Below are positions 1 through 11,080 of a stretch of 64,000 nucleotides of DNA, piece after piece. Under the pieces are notes generated by a model. The model was not told where the DNA came from and searched no databases. It was given only the letters and a program-made list of their open reading frames with translations. The first letter of the stretch is position 1, and every line of letters begins with the position of its first letter. The stretch spans positions 18,770,103-18,834,102 of the forward strand of contig NC_087072.1 in assembly GCF_026151205.1 (NCBI RefSeq), given 5' to 3'. Both the position numbers and the translations under genes were made by a program. The DNA comes from Bolinopsis microptera. Its lineage: Eukaryota; Ctenophora; Tentaculata; Lobata; Bolinopsidae.

Positions 1-880
1 AAACCCATAATCATGGGTAGAGTGGCCCGCTGCCAGTGTCTCTCTTTCCCAAACAAAAGGAAATGATATTAATTTGAATAACCGTCCGCAAATGCAAAAT
101 GATACTGAGAATGAAATCGGTCGCTCGCTTTTCTCAAAATTTCAGATCTCTAACTCAATTTTAACATGGTTTTTAAAGCATATGAATATGGCGATTTTGA
201 ATTTTTTACCGGTAATAAAAAATTCCTTTTTTACCCTCTAGAATAATAACATTAACAATTTGACAATATTTTAATTCAAATTCCACTCAATTTCACTCTG
301 ATAGTGTGTAGTGATAAAATTTAGAAATTGATCGAATATCCGGCTATAATAGTAAGTAGTTTAGAAGGTGCTTGGCCGTATATCATAACAATGATTTCGG
401 CTCTTCATGATTTATTGATAGCATGATTAGGGTAGCATTAAACGTAGAGAAAAGTGTATTCTAGGGAAAAAGCCTAGGGGGGGGGGGTGGGGGGTCAGGC
501 CATGATTACGTAATATCGCTGTCAGGAGAGGGGGTTGTGTCTTGATTACGGTTGTTTACGGAGGGGGGGGGGGGGGGGGGATTGCTTAAATTTGGATTAC
601 GTAATACGAGAACGACCCCTAATAGTAATATCGTATAACAGTGCTGGCGCGTATTTTGCGCAAATTCCTGAAAAACCTCCACATAACTATTTATTATTCC
701 TGTAATCTTTGACATTGAATTAGAATTGTTTGAACTTAAAATATGCCTGCTGAACTACTTTCGGTGGGTCTTAATGCCTGAAAAACAGTAAAGGGGGTAT
801 ACTAGTATAACTATAGGGGGTAAATAGTATAGTGAGTATAATGGCGACGATCGTGGTTGCCAGCATTGTGATAAAAATTA
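1..880. repeat. Edge-truncated copy of a composite mobile element
   Basis: Four blocks here recur in the same order, on the opposite strand, at 22.4-24.2 kb. Positions 1-137 match one arm of the fold-back element at 24.1-24.24 kb. Positions 143-210 match 22728-22800, 625-722 match 22637-22723, and 787-880 match 22455-22520. Relative to that copy, this one lacks about 1.1 kb after position 140 and has about 400 bp extra at 211-620. It includes two G-only runs. No coding capacity was recognised. The left end lies outside the window. Confidence 0.7.
477..580. other. Poly-G tracts (quadruplex-prone)
   Basis: A G11-T-G6 run at 477-494 and a G18 run at 563-580 lie inside the extra segment of the mobile-element relic. 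On the minus strand they encode only poly-proline, so the short reading frame across them is not a gene. Such tracts can form G-quadruplexes and are prone to slippage and assembly error. Confidence 0.6.
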
Positions 881-988
881 AGAAAGTAAAAAATGAATAA
901 ATCTCAAATCACGATGTGGCACAACTCAACTTGACGATTGTGACCAATGAAATGTTTTGGTAGATCAGCTTAATTTTAATTCCCATAC

Positions 989-1889
989 CAATTGGTCCAG
1001 TAAGAGAAGCGTATCCTTTAGCACTATTCTTACTACACTCCCCCATCTTGCCGATACCTGTATCCTCCCCTTCGTAACACTTGGCTGTCCCATTCAGGAT
1101 GTCCACTACGTTTCCTGCTTGATCAGTCACCTGGGAATTGTTCATTGATTCTGTCCACAAAATAATATTTACAAATTATGTTAAGATTATATCAGTGTAA
1201 AATGGATTCAGTGAGTTATAAAGAGTTTCATCAGCACTGGCAATGATAATCACGTTTTTTATCCATACCTTGACTAAACTGGTGACCTCCATGCTCTTGA
1301 AGACAGCGTTCGGTGGGATGATAGTCATGCACGCAGCAAATAGGGTCCATGACAAGATGGAGAGGATGAACACTGCTTTCCTTTTCTGAACAGACACAAA
1401 ATATTAAAATTATACACATCTATCTAACTTTCGTGGCTATGTTACGAACAGTGAACAGTTCAAAATCGTCGGAACTTCTAATATTAATCCAAAAAAGCAG
1501 TCATGAACAAACCTGGAATTTATCAGCAAAAGCGCCCCAGAATATACAACTAACTCCACCGATGAGACTTTTCAGGGCGATTACAAATCCGGTCTGCTCA
1601 GCTGATAGTCCTATACTTCTGTAAAACACTGGCAGGTACGGCAGTAGCGAACCTGGGAGATTGGATCGTGATAACTTTCTTCTCGACCTAATATATACGT
1701 ACAGATTGTGAGAATCGAAAAAGGGAAAAGAAAAGATGTTTGGGTGGAAGGTGGATAAATTACTGTTTAAGAAAACTCAACTAACCAATTGTGGACCAAA
1801 CGGTGAAGTTAAGAATAAGACACAGACATAGCTCCCGATTGTTGATGTGTAATCTGTTGTTAGAGTACCATCCAGTTACCGCTCCTAAC
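989..1889 (-). CDS. MFSD6-like major facilitator transporter, partial (four exons)
   Basis: Four consecutive minus-strand exons splice in frame: 1889-1786 (enters in phase 2, leaves in phase 1), 1652-1513, 1385-1269 and 1130-989. All introns are GT/AG. The product begins with a hydrophobic segment, then GSLLPYLPVFYRSIGLSAEQ, a second helix, the MFS loop WGAFADKFQKRK, a third helix, and a soluble stretch containing two cysteines. A Gly-Leu-Ser motif followed by helix 2 and a WGxxADK-(R/K)-K loop is typical of the MFS_1-like/MFSD6 family, multi-pass membrane transporters. The start codon and the C-terminal two thirds were not found. The gene runs toward the window edge and meets the mobile-element relic at about 880, so it may be interrupted. 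A different MFS subfamily is possible. Confidence 0.62.
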
Positions 1890-3759
1890 CTGCGGTAGCG
1901 TGGTTTCAGTATCTACAGTATCATCAAAATAAATGTTTGAGTTTCAAGTACTAGAAGTTGCTTGCACTGCTAGGAGTTACATTTTGCTTCTGTGAAGCTT
2001 CTATTAACTCACGTGTAATCCTTGACGATGGTCGTAAGCTTCAGAAACTCGTCTATCATAGTTTAACGATATTTACGACAGTTCGTTACCTGACCATCAC
2101 TTTTGTGCTTGCTTTTCTAAGTAAATTAACTAGTCCTCATGCAATTAAAACATACCACATGAACAGGTTCAAAATAAAAGTACAAGTCTCGTCAAAAATG
2201 ATTTCACTAATTTCACAACTACAACTAAAATCGGTAAGGTTATCAAATTGCAAACAAGTAAAGAGACACCAGTTTTAATGGCTCATTGTGAACGGCTGGG
2301 GACTGAACCGGTGTAATACTGCTACAAAAGCCACAGATCATTGTTATAAAGGGAGAATGAGCCGAGTAGTACTGCTCCCAAAATGGTCAAATGGAGCTGC
2401 CCCCGAGCCGAGCTGGTGCTCCCTTAGGAAGGTACAGCTCGCTTACATTTAGATCTGTACTGGAATCAGTGGATTATTCTAGCCCCCTGTGTGAGCTTTC
2501 TATTGAGGACATGCAGGGTACAGCAGGGTACAGGGTACATGGTACATGGTACAGGACGTCATAATTACAGTTCACGAATCTTAAAGAGACGACTGAAAGT
2601 TTTGAGGCTTAATAAATTAAATCTCTTAACAAATGCTGACGCCCCAATTAGGAGCCAAGATGGCTTCCTCAGTACACTGAAATAGGTCTCCAATACACAA
2701 TACACATGTTACGCAAATCACGGATGTTAAACTTAAACTGGGTTGCTCAAGCGGTAAGCACGCGACACTCAGAAGCTACGCATCCAGCCTAAACATCTGA
2801 TTATTTTACTAGTTAATTATTTCCGTCTTACGCTTTACCAGAAGCCAAAGGGGCACTGTTTGAGTGTGCGGGTCGGCACCATTAGTTGCTATGGTAACCA
2901 CGTGACCATACTGCCCTCTTCTCAAGGAAATGAGTTATCTAATCATCCCTTGGTGTGCCAGTTGACCCGGACAATACGACTCTAGCTCGCTCAGAAGGTG
3001 ATTTGTCCTTTACATTTACAGCTTAGATTCTAGGCTAGAGGAGAAATAACTATGATAGAAGGGATACAAATCGTTCATGTACAGATAAGTATAATGGTTT
3101 ATCATTATGGTTGTACATATACCATATAATACTGCCAAAAGTTAAAGCATACAGCAACTGCAAACCTTCGAATGGCCAAGTTATAAAAGCATATATGGTC
3201 AATATATTTTTTAAAAATGCACCGACCACGCGATGCTTTCAGTTTTGCAACAAAAGAATTGCTAAGGTGAGCGCAATCAAATCAGCTGATTGCACGAAAA
3301 ACTACTGTGACATATCACACAGAGACGCAGAGAGAATTACACATTCTGGATAGTGCTCACTGTATGAGCAATGCACTAATAGTAATACAGGGACTGTTCC
3401 GCCAGACTGATCAGTTCCAATAAAAACAGATCTCCTCAAACTGGCTTAGCAAAATCAGGGACGAAAAAACGATCAGATAGTAACCAGGCACTCTGACAGA
3501 TATTCACAGAATTTTACCGATTGGTAAAAGGCCAAGGCTGGTGATAAGCATGTCAATTATGCCATAAATGTTAGCGGTTAATGAACCCAAATTTGAGCTA
3601 ACGACATATAAATGGGATGTCAGATTAATCACGATGTGGCTGTCGACATATAATAGTGCATGAACTTTATCAGGAGCACTCTATTCCGGCCTTATATAAT
3701 CGATCGTGACTCTGATGTATGTAATTGCCAAGGTTGGAGCAGAATGTGGGACGCTGTAC
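1890..3759. other. No gene recognised
   Basis: There is no convincing exon on either strand. A short GGTACA-rich simple repeat lies at about 2516-2552. Upstream exons of the MFSD6-like gene could be here but were not identified. Confidence 0.4.
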
Positions 3760-3900
3760 CTCTGTTAGGGGCACTGCACACTACACATTACACACTGCAC
3801 TAGGGGTACTGCACTATACTATAATACTGCACTATACACTGCACTAGGGGTACTGGACTATACTGTAATACTGCACTATACACTGCACTAGGGTTGCACT
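3760..3900. repeat. Short tandem repeat (about 59-bp unit, two copies)
   Basis: A block built from ACTGCACTA-type words is repeated. The segment holding CACTGCACTAGGGGTACTG is present twice about 59 bp apart, followed by a partial third copy. No coding potential. Confidence 0.7.
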
Positions 3901-6490
3901 ATGTAAATGAGATGATGGCCAATACTGCCTCTGCCCTTTAGATTACTACAGCAAACAAAATTACACGGAATATTCACTGTGAATCAGTCTCCAGAGTAAG
4001 TAAAACCAGAACTAAATGCTCAAAGTTACGGATTCGTCCTTTGAATAATGAATATTCAAGATGAATACATGAACGACAATTTGAAAGCTGCAGAACTTTG
4101 GATTTAGAGTATAAGGCTCACTACCCAGAAAAGAGATTAGGTACAAAAGCCAAGCACGCAGCGGTCTTGTAGTTGTATTATACGCCGTTCAACTGCACGA
4201 CTACTACCCTTTTATGGTCAAATCGCCGGAGAAAAGGATGTCGATTACATGAACTCTGCTAAGCTGACAGTTATTATAATACAGGATTGCTTCATGTTTC
4301 TACTGTACAGGTAATATAACTCAGTGACCATTGTTCGTTTAAAGTCACGAGTCACTCACACGAATAGTTCACTATATCGGTCTCAGTTGAGATCACTGCG
4401 TTAAGACGATAACCTCTCGGCAAATAATAATATCATCATGGTCGTAGTGATAGTGGGTACAAACATTGTGATACCATTGTTGTGTACAGTCACTAATGGC
4501 AATAGAGTTAGACGGTCATTTATGATAAGACACAAAAGTCGGCCCCACTTAGCCTCTGAAGAGTGGTGGTGTGACGGTGGATACACACTATTACAAAGTA
4601 GAATTTAGCTGATCTGCTCTTTAGTGTAGGGTACTGGAGATGATGACACAACCTGCTACAAACTGAGAAGTGACACATAAATTGAGGACAGATCTTAGCT
4701 AAACTGGTGTGTGGAGCAGAGTGCAAATTGATACAATAATCGCACGAAGCGAAGCCGAGTTCAATTATTGCAGTTATTTCAAGAGGCGCAGCCAAAACTT
4801 TAGCCTGGAGGAGCAAAAACAAATCGGTGCGATTAAAATTTCAGTGGCCGTCAAATGCATCGAAAGTGAAGTTTGATTAGCGTGTAGCTAAACGCTTCTG
4901 GTGTTATAAATCATATTTTGATTTCTGGAATATTCCCATGGAGCTGGAGTTTACTAATCCTTCACAGTTTACTTCATCGCTTCGAATGGATTGCCTTTGT
5001 TTAGTCTTAGACAAGTTACAAGTCGCTTATCGCTTTTGCAAGACGTGCTTGATTATAGGTACATTTTTGTAAATTGTCTTTTAAAATTACCGTTTTCTCC
5101 ATTCCCAGCCGTTTATTGGCTATCGGATCCATTTATGTTCAATTCATCCTAACTAATCCTTACATACTGGAAGCTTTAAGTTTAACTAAAAGGTTCGTCC
5201 CGAGTGTGTACCATTGTACACGGTAAATAATAAATATGCTTCATCAATTACTTTTCAATTTTGTTTAACCGATACGAATCGTCAATCGCAACAACAAGTT
5301 GGTGCCCACTTTTAAGTAAACGAGATACATATTAGCTGTTTTGGATATCTTATTTTTGCTGTGAAGTGACCTAGTGTGTTAAATGGCATCAAAATCGGCA
5401 AACTTTAAAACTCGTCGTCCCTAATGGGTTAAAACTCGTCGTACCTAACGGGTTAATCTTAATATGCACATAATATGCACGCCTTTTATGCCATAATATG
5501 CAAAGCAAATTGGCGGTGTTGCAACATTTAAGCAGCGGCGCCGGTAAATCAAACTTACTGCTAGGAAATAACCACTCCTATTTGTCTCGTAAAATCAGTA
5601 AGAAAATAGCTTCAATAATTTTATGAATTATAACTATTTGGGTATTGATAACCAGTTCTCCACACCCGAGGCTAACTTTCCGTTAGATCTCTTAATCTAA
5701 AATCGTCCTGACCAAAATCCTGCCGCAACAAACGAACAAAACAGAAAAAGACACGTTAGATAGTATTTACAGAGAGTTGGAAATCCACAACCTGGAGAAG
5801 AAAAGAACAAAGTCCTGTATGGCGATTGAGGGTACAGAGTGCAAAGAAGCAGCAGAACAATTGCGACTCTCCACCGATTGTGTCTCAGAATAAAGTTACA
5901 CACTTCCTGGTGGCCGAGAATTGTACTGAACCATTGCCATAAGCTTTGGACTCTGACTTTTCTAAGCTAATTCTATTGGGTACCGGATCTTTTACTCTCA
6001 ACTCAGTCTCAACCTCGCCATTATAGTTAGCCTGGGATTTTAATTTTACGTGAGGGTATTACCATTGGAGAATACGAAATAGCGGTAATTTCCTGATACG
6101 ATATAGAAAAGGGAATAGCTGGTTATTATAATTTGACAACCGTACGAAAACGACTTTCGGGCGTACTTTTAATTATTATTTATAAGGAGCAATTGAAAGT
6201 ACATTTTACAATTGTATAATTTTTCTATACATCGAAGATAACATTGCAAATGCCGCCGGTCGGCGTTGGTGCAATTCATTCTGGAGTCTGCATGATGCCT
6301 GATATGTGAGTCCTTCATTTTGCTCTTTCCCCGGCCATTCACGTAAGCACCGCAGACAAGCATGAAAGCAAATCTCACTTAGAACTCGATTGGTTACGTT
6401 ACTGCGCAGTGCACGTATACTGCCTTAATTCAGCAACCTTTGCGCACAGGTGCTGCAGAACACTATGACGTAGCTCTCTTTCTATTAGTA
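3901..6490. other. No gene recognised
   Basis: This is AT-rich sequence with only short reading frames. A minus-strand frame at 5697-5903 is hydrophobic but has no recognisable family and no supporting splice partners. Confidence 0.4.
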
Positions 6491-6492
6491 GT

Positions 6493-6612
6493 CAGTGTAA
6501 TAAGCGCCAAGCGCGAGCACAGAATTTTTTTTTCTTCGATTGTACAAAATTTTATACCAATGTTTTAGTCAAGATGTAAATAATTTTTATCCACCGGGTA
6601 GCAATGTTAGCT
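6493..6612. repeat. Dispersed repeat, inverted partner at about 13.55-13.69 kb
   Basis: Two blocks, AGTCAGTGTAATAAGCGCCA with its continuation and CCACCGGGTAGCAAT, occur here in this order and in reverse complement at about 13553-13682. The spacing is similar (about 70-100 bp) and the sequence between is diverged. This indicates two relics of one element in opposite orientation. Confidence 0.6.
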
Positions 6613-7880
6613 CAGCGTTCATCAAGATCGCGATTTTTACGCCGCGCACTCGTAAAACGCATGAAAAAATCGAATTGACGATAGAAATCGAGCGCTATGC
6701 GCATATTATTCGCTTTTTCACTGTTATTTTCTGGTTGATTTCATAAACGTTTTAATTTTGTTTGAAACTCTCGAAACCAAGGATTGTCCACTATTTTACT
6801 GCAATTATCTACTTGAAGTTTCTTTTGTTTTATCAAACAGTTTAAAGTGGAATATTTTCTGTGCTTGATTATATTAACGGGTGATACTCGTAAAATATCT
6901 GTTCCATATATTGGAACAGATCCGTCGACGAGTCCAACTCGGCGCGCGTCCTGGTAGGTTGTAAACCTACAATTGATTATACACTGTAATTACATGATAG
7001 GGCCTTGCTAATGTAAATTGGCAATTACAGATCACTTAAGTTTCCAAATTTATCGCTCAGGTTATGACCTATCTTAAAGTTCAACTGCTTGGTTAAATTA
7101 AAGCTGGGCACAAATATCATTTTTGCAAAGAATTCATTCAAAGACATTTTAAAGCAAGTAAAGTAAGTAAGTACAGCACCTAGAATATCCTAGAACTTAG
7201 AAGTATATTGTTATTCACTTGATCTTTGATTTTATTCTGTGTTTCGGAGTTTTTGTTAAGTAGCAGGGTCCCCTGTGTTTTACTGACCAAATTAAGCCGC
7301 AAGTCTATGACTGCCTACCTCATTTTAACTTAATTAAAGAAGTATAGAACTGTATGACGTATGTCTCTCTTACTTTATCCGTTTACCACGTCTGACCGGT
7401 TGCCATTTTTCACTCTATGGTTATATACTTCTTTATACATAATTCTGACAGCAAATATAAAAGTGCCAAGTGGGTATCTATGTAATTTTCGTATCATTTT
7501 GAATTTAATGGTTACCTTCATACCCAAAGTTTAATGTTAAATCTCACTGTACCATATTCATTAACTTATAGCTTATAACATATTATATGTTTTGATTTTA
7601 TGTCCCTATACTAGAAGGGTATTCTTCTAACAGTTTTTGACTGACTTGAATGTCCTGCACAGCAGTTTGAAGCTTCTTTAAATTATTTTTATTCTTATCG
7701 TATTGCTGTGTAAATTTAATTCTAATTCTAATTCATTTCTAATTCTCACTTTAATTAATTCTCACTTCGTTACTTTTCATAATGAATGTTTTTGGCACAT
7801 CAGAATGAGCAAATGAATCGGGAGAAATGCTTCCTCTGACTCTGTCAAGTAAGTACATTATTTCCAATGTATTTGTTGTT
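6613..7880. other. No gene recognised
   Basis: AT-rich sequence without a supportable exon, RNA gene or repeat. Confidence 0.35.
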
Positions 7881-7884
7881 TTGA

Positions 7885-8000
7885 TAATCTTTCTTCGCTC
7901 TTATGAGTGGGTCAATCCTTTGTTTTGATGATATTGTTGACGAAGTGAGAATCTCCACTCAGTGTTTTGAAAACACTGAGTTGAGATTCTCACCTTGTCT
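7885..8000. mobile_element. Fragment of a Penelope-like (pLTR-type) retroelement family
   Basis: The words TCTTTCTTCGCTCTTATGAG and TTTTGATGATATTGTTGACG recur at 31.36-31.65 kb, in direct and inverted orientation respectively. There they sit inside an insertion with a 13-bp target duplication. Here the right part folds on itself through the palindrome CAGTGTTTTGAAAACACTG. The Penelope-like assignment rests on the hammerhead-like tail of the 31-kb copy and is tentative. Confidence 0.45.
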
Positions 8001-8171
8001 CAGAATAGATAAAGGGAACCATCAGAAAATAATTTGGCTTCGATGGAATGAGAAAATTCGAAACCAATTCTGGCCGGGGTTGGAGACCTGGAACGGTTCA
8101 AGGGATCCACCAGAAACAAATCTGGCTTTGGCAGACTTTCTGAATATCTAAACACACACACTCATCTCCAC

Positions 8172-8800
8172 TTCTGATATAACTCGGTTTCTGTTTGGAG
8201 TAAGGAGCTAATTTTGGGCATCAGGCTGTTGAGTTATTAGCCCAAGACATATTTTTACGCTCTCGTGAGTAGCAATTACAACAGCTAAAATCAAATTAAC
8301 TCGGTTTCTGATTGGACTTTGGAGTATAAAAGAGCTAAATTTGGGCATAAAATCATCATATTAAGTAGAGCGTAATTAACTCCTCAGACTTCAGGTTAAT
8401 CAGTTACTACTGTTATATGACCACACCCTTTTGAGCTCTCGTGAGTAACAATAACAGCACTTACAATCAAAATAACTCAGTTTCTGATTAGAGTAAGGAG
8501 CTAAACTTGGGCATTGAAGTGTTCTAAATTATCACATTGAGTAGGTAGAATGTTATTTAAAAATCTCAGACATCAGGTTATTGAGCTATAATAGCCCAAA
8601 AACTATTCTTACGCTCTTGCGAGTAGCAATTGACGCACTTCATACTAACTGTTCATCTTGGACATGAAATTGTTCAAAATTATCACATTAAGTGGGGTAG
8701 AGCATGGTTTTAAAGTCAACATGCTTTAGATTGTTGAGTTATTAGTCCATATCCTATTTTACGGATCATCACATTGAGTGTCGTAGAACATGGTATTAAA
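8172..8800. repeat. Degenerate tandem repeat, about 175-bp unit, 3-4 copies
   Basis: Words such as AACTCGGTTTCTG, GAGCTAAATTTGGGCAT and CTCTCGTGAGTAGCAAT recur in order with a spacing near 171-176 bp. Copies differ by substitutions and small indels, so the array is old. Confidence 0.6.
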
Positions 8801-9530
8801 ATCTTCAGACTTTATGCTGTTGCATTTAAGAAAATATATATATTGAAATGTGGTATTTATATCCCGACAACACAAGTAAGGTGGTTAACCATGTCAGAGC
8901 GGCTGACTGTGAGTGATGTGAGCAAATGTGTAAAAGTGAACAAAAGTATTATAACTCATCATAAGGCAAATAATGTTTTAGATAATTATATTAATATTAT
9001 AAATCAAAGTCTTATGATATTGTTATTATCTTAACAGTTACTGTTGTAACTTACAATTTTAAATTCATATTCCTTGTATTCCTTGTATTCCTTGTATTCC
9101 AGTACGTAATATAGGGTGTTAAAGCTGGTATTTCAATATTTGCTCAAGTTTCACAGATATCATCAATTGAGTATTGTGACAAAGTAAACTTATTTGTGCG
9201 ACTGTATGATATTATCATAATTCCCAGTACTTCCAGATCATCAAGTAATCCTACTGCACTACTCAGCATTCCTTGTCAGGGTGTCCTAAACATTCCTCAT
9301 ATATTTTCTTAAATGCAACAGTATAAAGTCTGAAGATTTTAAAACCAAAATTGAGCAAATATTGAAATACCATGGCTTAAACACCCTATATTACGTACTG
9401 GAATACAAGGAATACAAGGAATACGAGGAATATAAATTTAAAATCTTAAGTTACAACAGTAACTGTTAAGATGATAACAATATTATAAGGTTTTGATTTA
9501 TAATATTAATATAATTTACTGAAAAGAAAA
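8795..9530. repeat. Rearranged inverted repeats
   Basis: A block at about 8795-8840 is reverse-complemented at about 9298-9345. A second block at about 8980-9150 is reverse-complemented at about 9345-9528 and contains three CTTGTATTC units. A simple inverted repeat would give the arms in the opposite order, so the two blocks were inverted separately or the right arm was rearranged. No transposase was seen. Confidence 0.6.
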
Positions 9531-10368
9531 AGAAAGATTTTGAAAATAAATATTTAGTTTACAGTCCCCTGTTAATGCTTAATTAATTAACACTATTACA
9601 ACCACGCACCAGTCACATAAATTATTATGTGGTTGTAATACGTTTACAGTGCCACAATTGAAACATCGCAATACTGAATACATGGTAAAAAATAGATTAA
9701 TTATGTCACCAAAAATATTATCACTCTGTTTACTCCTTGCTGGAAGATAATTAGTTTGTCCAAATTTGTATGATGATAAAGTTAAATTGAATTCTAATAG
9801 AGGTATGGTGAACTACAAAATAGGGCATGCATTGTTAATTTCGTCACATAATTTGTTGTGAAAGTTTGTTAATTTTTCGTTCACATCCACATCCTTATTA
9901 TTGTTGGAATTGATTAATACAAGAAATATAGTAGCCCATACCAGTTTTCTGCATTAAATTTATATTGTTGAGGCACAAAATGGTAATTCTGTCACATTTT
10001 TTGTGACTAAGCAAAATTTAAGGTAGCATTGTTAAACTTGAGGTTTGATGTGCTGGACAATAATCTACCACTTATTTTTTTTTGACAATGTTAATATCAA
10101 CTGTCCTCTCTTGGATCAATCTGACCAAACGTAAAACGAAGGCAATCGGTTTAAATCTCATATGAAATATTTTCAGGTACTGATTCTATAACGAAGTCTA
10201 ATCGTCATCTTCTTACAGTGTTCGATGTCTGTGTGAAGGTAAAATGGTGACATCCTCTGGATCAGGCAGAGGTCGAGTGTTATCGGGATTACTACAGATT
10301 GATGATCCCGCTCATCGGAGAAGATAAAGGCCTTGCTCAGCAATGGGTAGGGTTTGCAGTTTAGATAG
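9531..10368. other. No gene recognised
   Basis: AT-rich, without supportable exons. The minus-strand frame at 10173-10379 overlaps the weak plus-strand candidate that follows and has no family signal. Confidence 0.35.
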
Positions 10369-11080
10369 CCATGTGGCACGCTGCAACTTAATTATTCGAG
10401 ATTCTTCTCGAATAATTTTCAAGACTTGATGTCAATTTATTATTGGAGAAAAAGAAGATTTATGAAGGTGAATAGATGCCAGGGTCGGATTGAGTTGACA
10501 AAGCTCAAGATGAAAAGGTAATTTAATACTCAGATCATAATGTTTTGTTGCATTTACCTAGAAGTTAATTGTTTTGGAAATATGCTGTGTAATAAAGTAG
10601 TTCTAAAAACATTGAATTAAAGTGGACGCCATCCTTTAGAGAAATTTAAATTTATTACCTTCCCAATCTCGCTTTAACTCTGTATTTTAATGTATTCTTG
10701 TGTAAAATTGTATTGATCCCGTTTGATGCGACAAGGTAAAATGCTCTTACCAGGAGAGGAATTTACTCAACGTTTCAATGTTACAACATCGTATTCATGA
10801 TCTCAAATTATTTGTTATATAGTAGTGTTGAAAGTATTAAAACTGTATGTTAACAAGCATTTAGTTCTTGGAAAGAATTGGCTTATATCTCATAAACTAA
10901 CAATGATTATTTCAATTCAATCAGGATAAGAAGATTAAGAAGCACAAGTTCAACTCCAATACTTGTTAGAACTGGTGAAAGAAGTACCACACCGTACTCA
11001 AAACCCAAACGAGATATCATTGATCTTATTGACGAGGAAGAAACGATGAAAGAACTGCAAGACTGCAAGAGCTCTTAGAC
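10369..11080 (+). CDS. Possible last two exons of an unrecognised gene
   Basis: An open frame from about 10369 ends at a donor (AAAAG, then GTAATT) at 10517. It joins in the correct phase to an acceptor at 10923, and the second exon (10924-11080) ends in TAG. The joined product has a basic region (YYWRKRRF ... KLKMKRIRRLRS), then STPILVRTGERSTTPYSKPK, then an acidic end (DIIDLIDEEE). The phase match and the biased composition are the only support. Open frames of about 50 codons occur by chance here. No family was recognised and upstream exons were not found. Confidence 0.25.

Noticed and set aside
506-715. Minus-strand frame with poly-proline
   Set aside because: It only translates the poly-G tracts of a repeat.
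2744-2800. tRNA-like sequence with GCTCAAGCGG
   Set aside because: There is an A-box-like word only. No B box or cloverleaf stems follow.
5697-5903. Hydrophobic minus-strand frame
   Set aside because: It is short, Cys/Phe-rich by composition, and without homologous motifs or splice partners.
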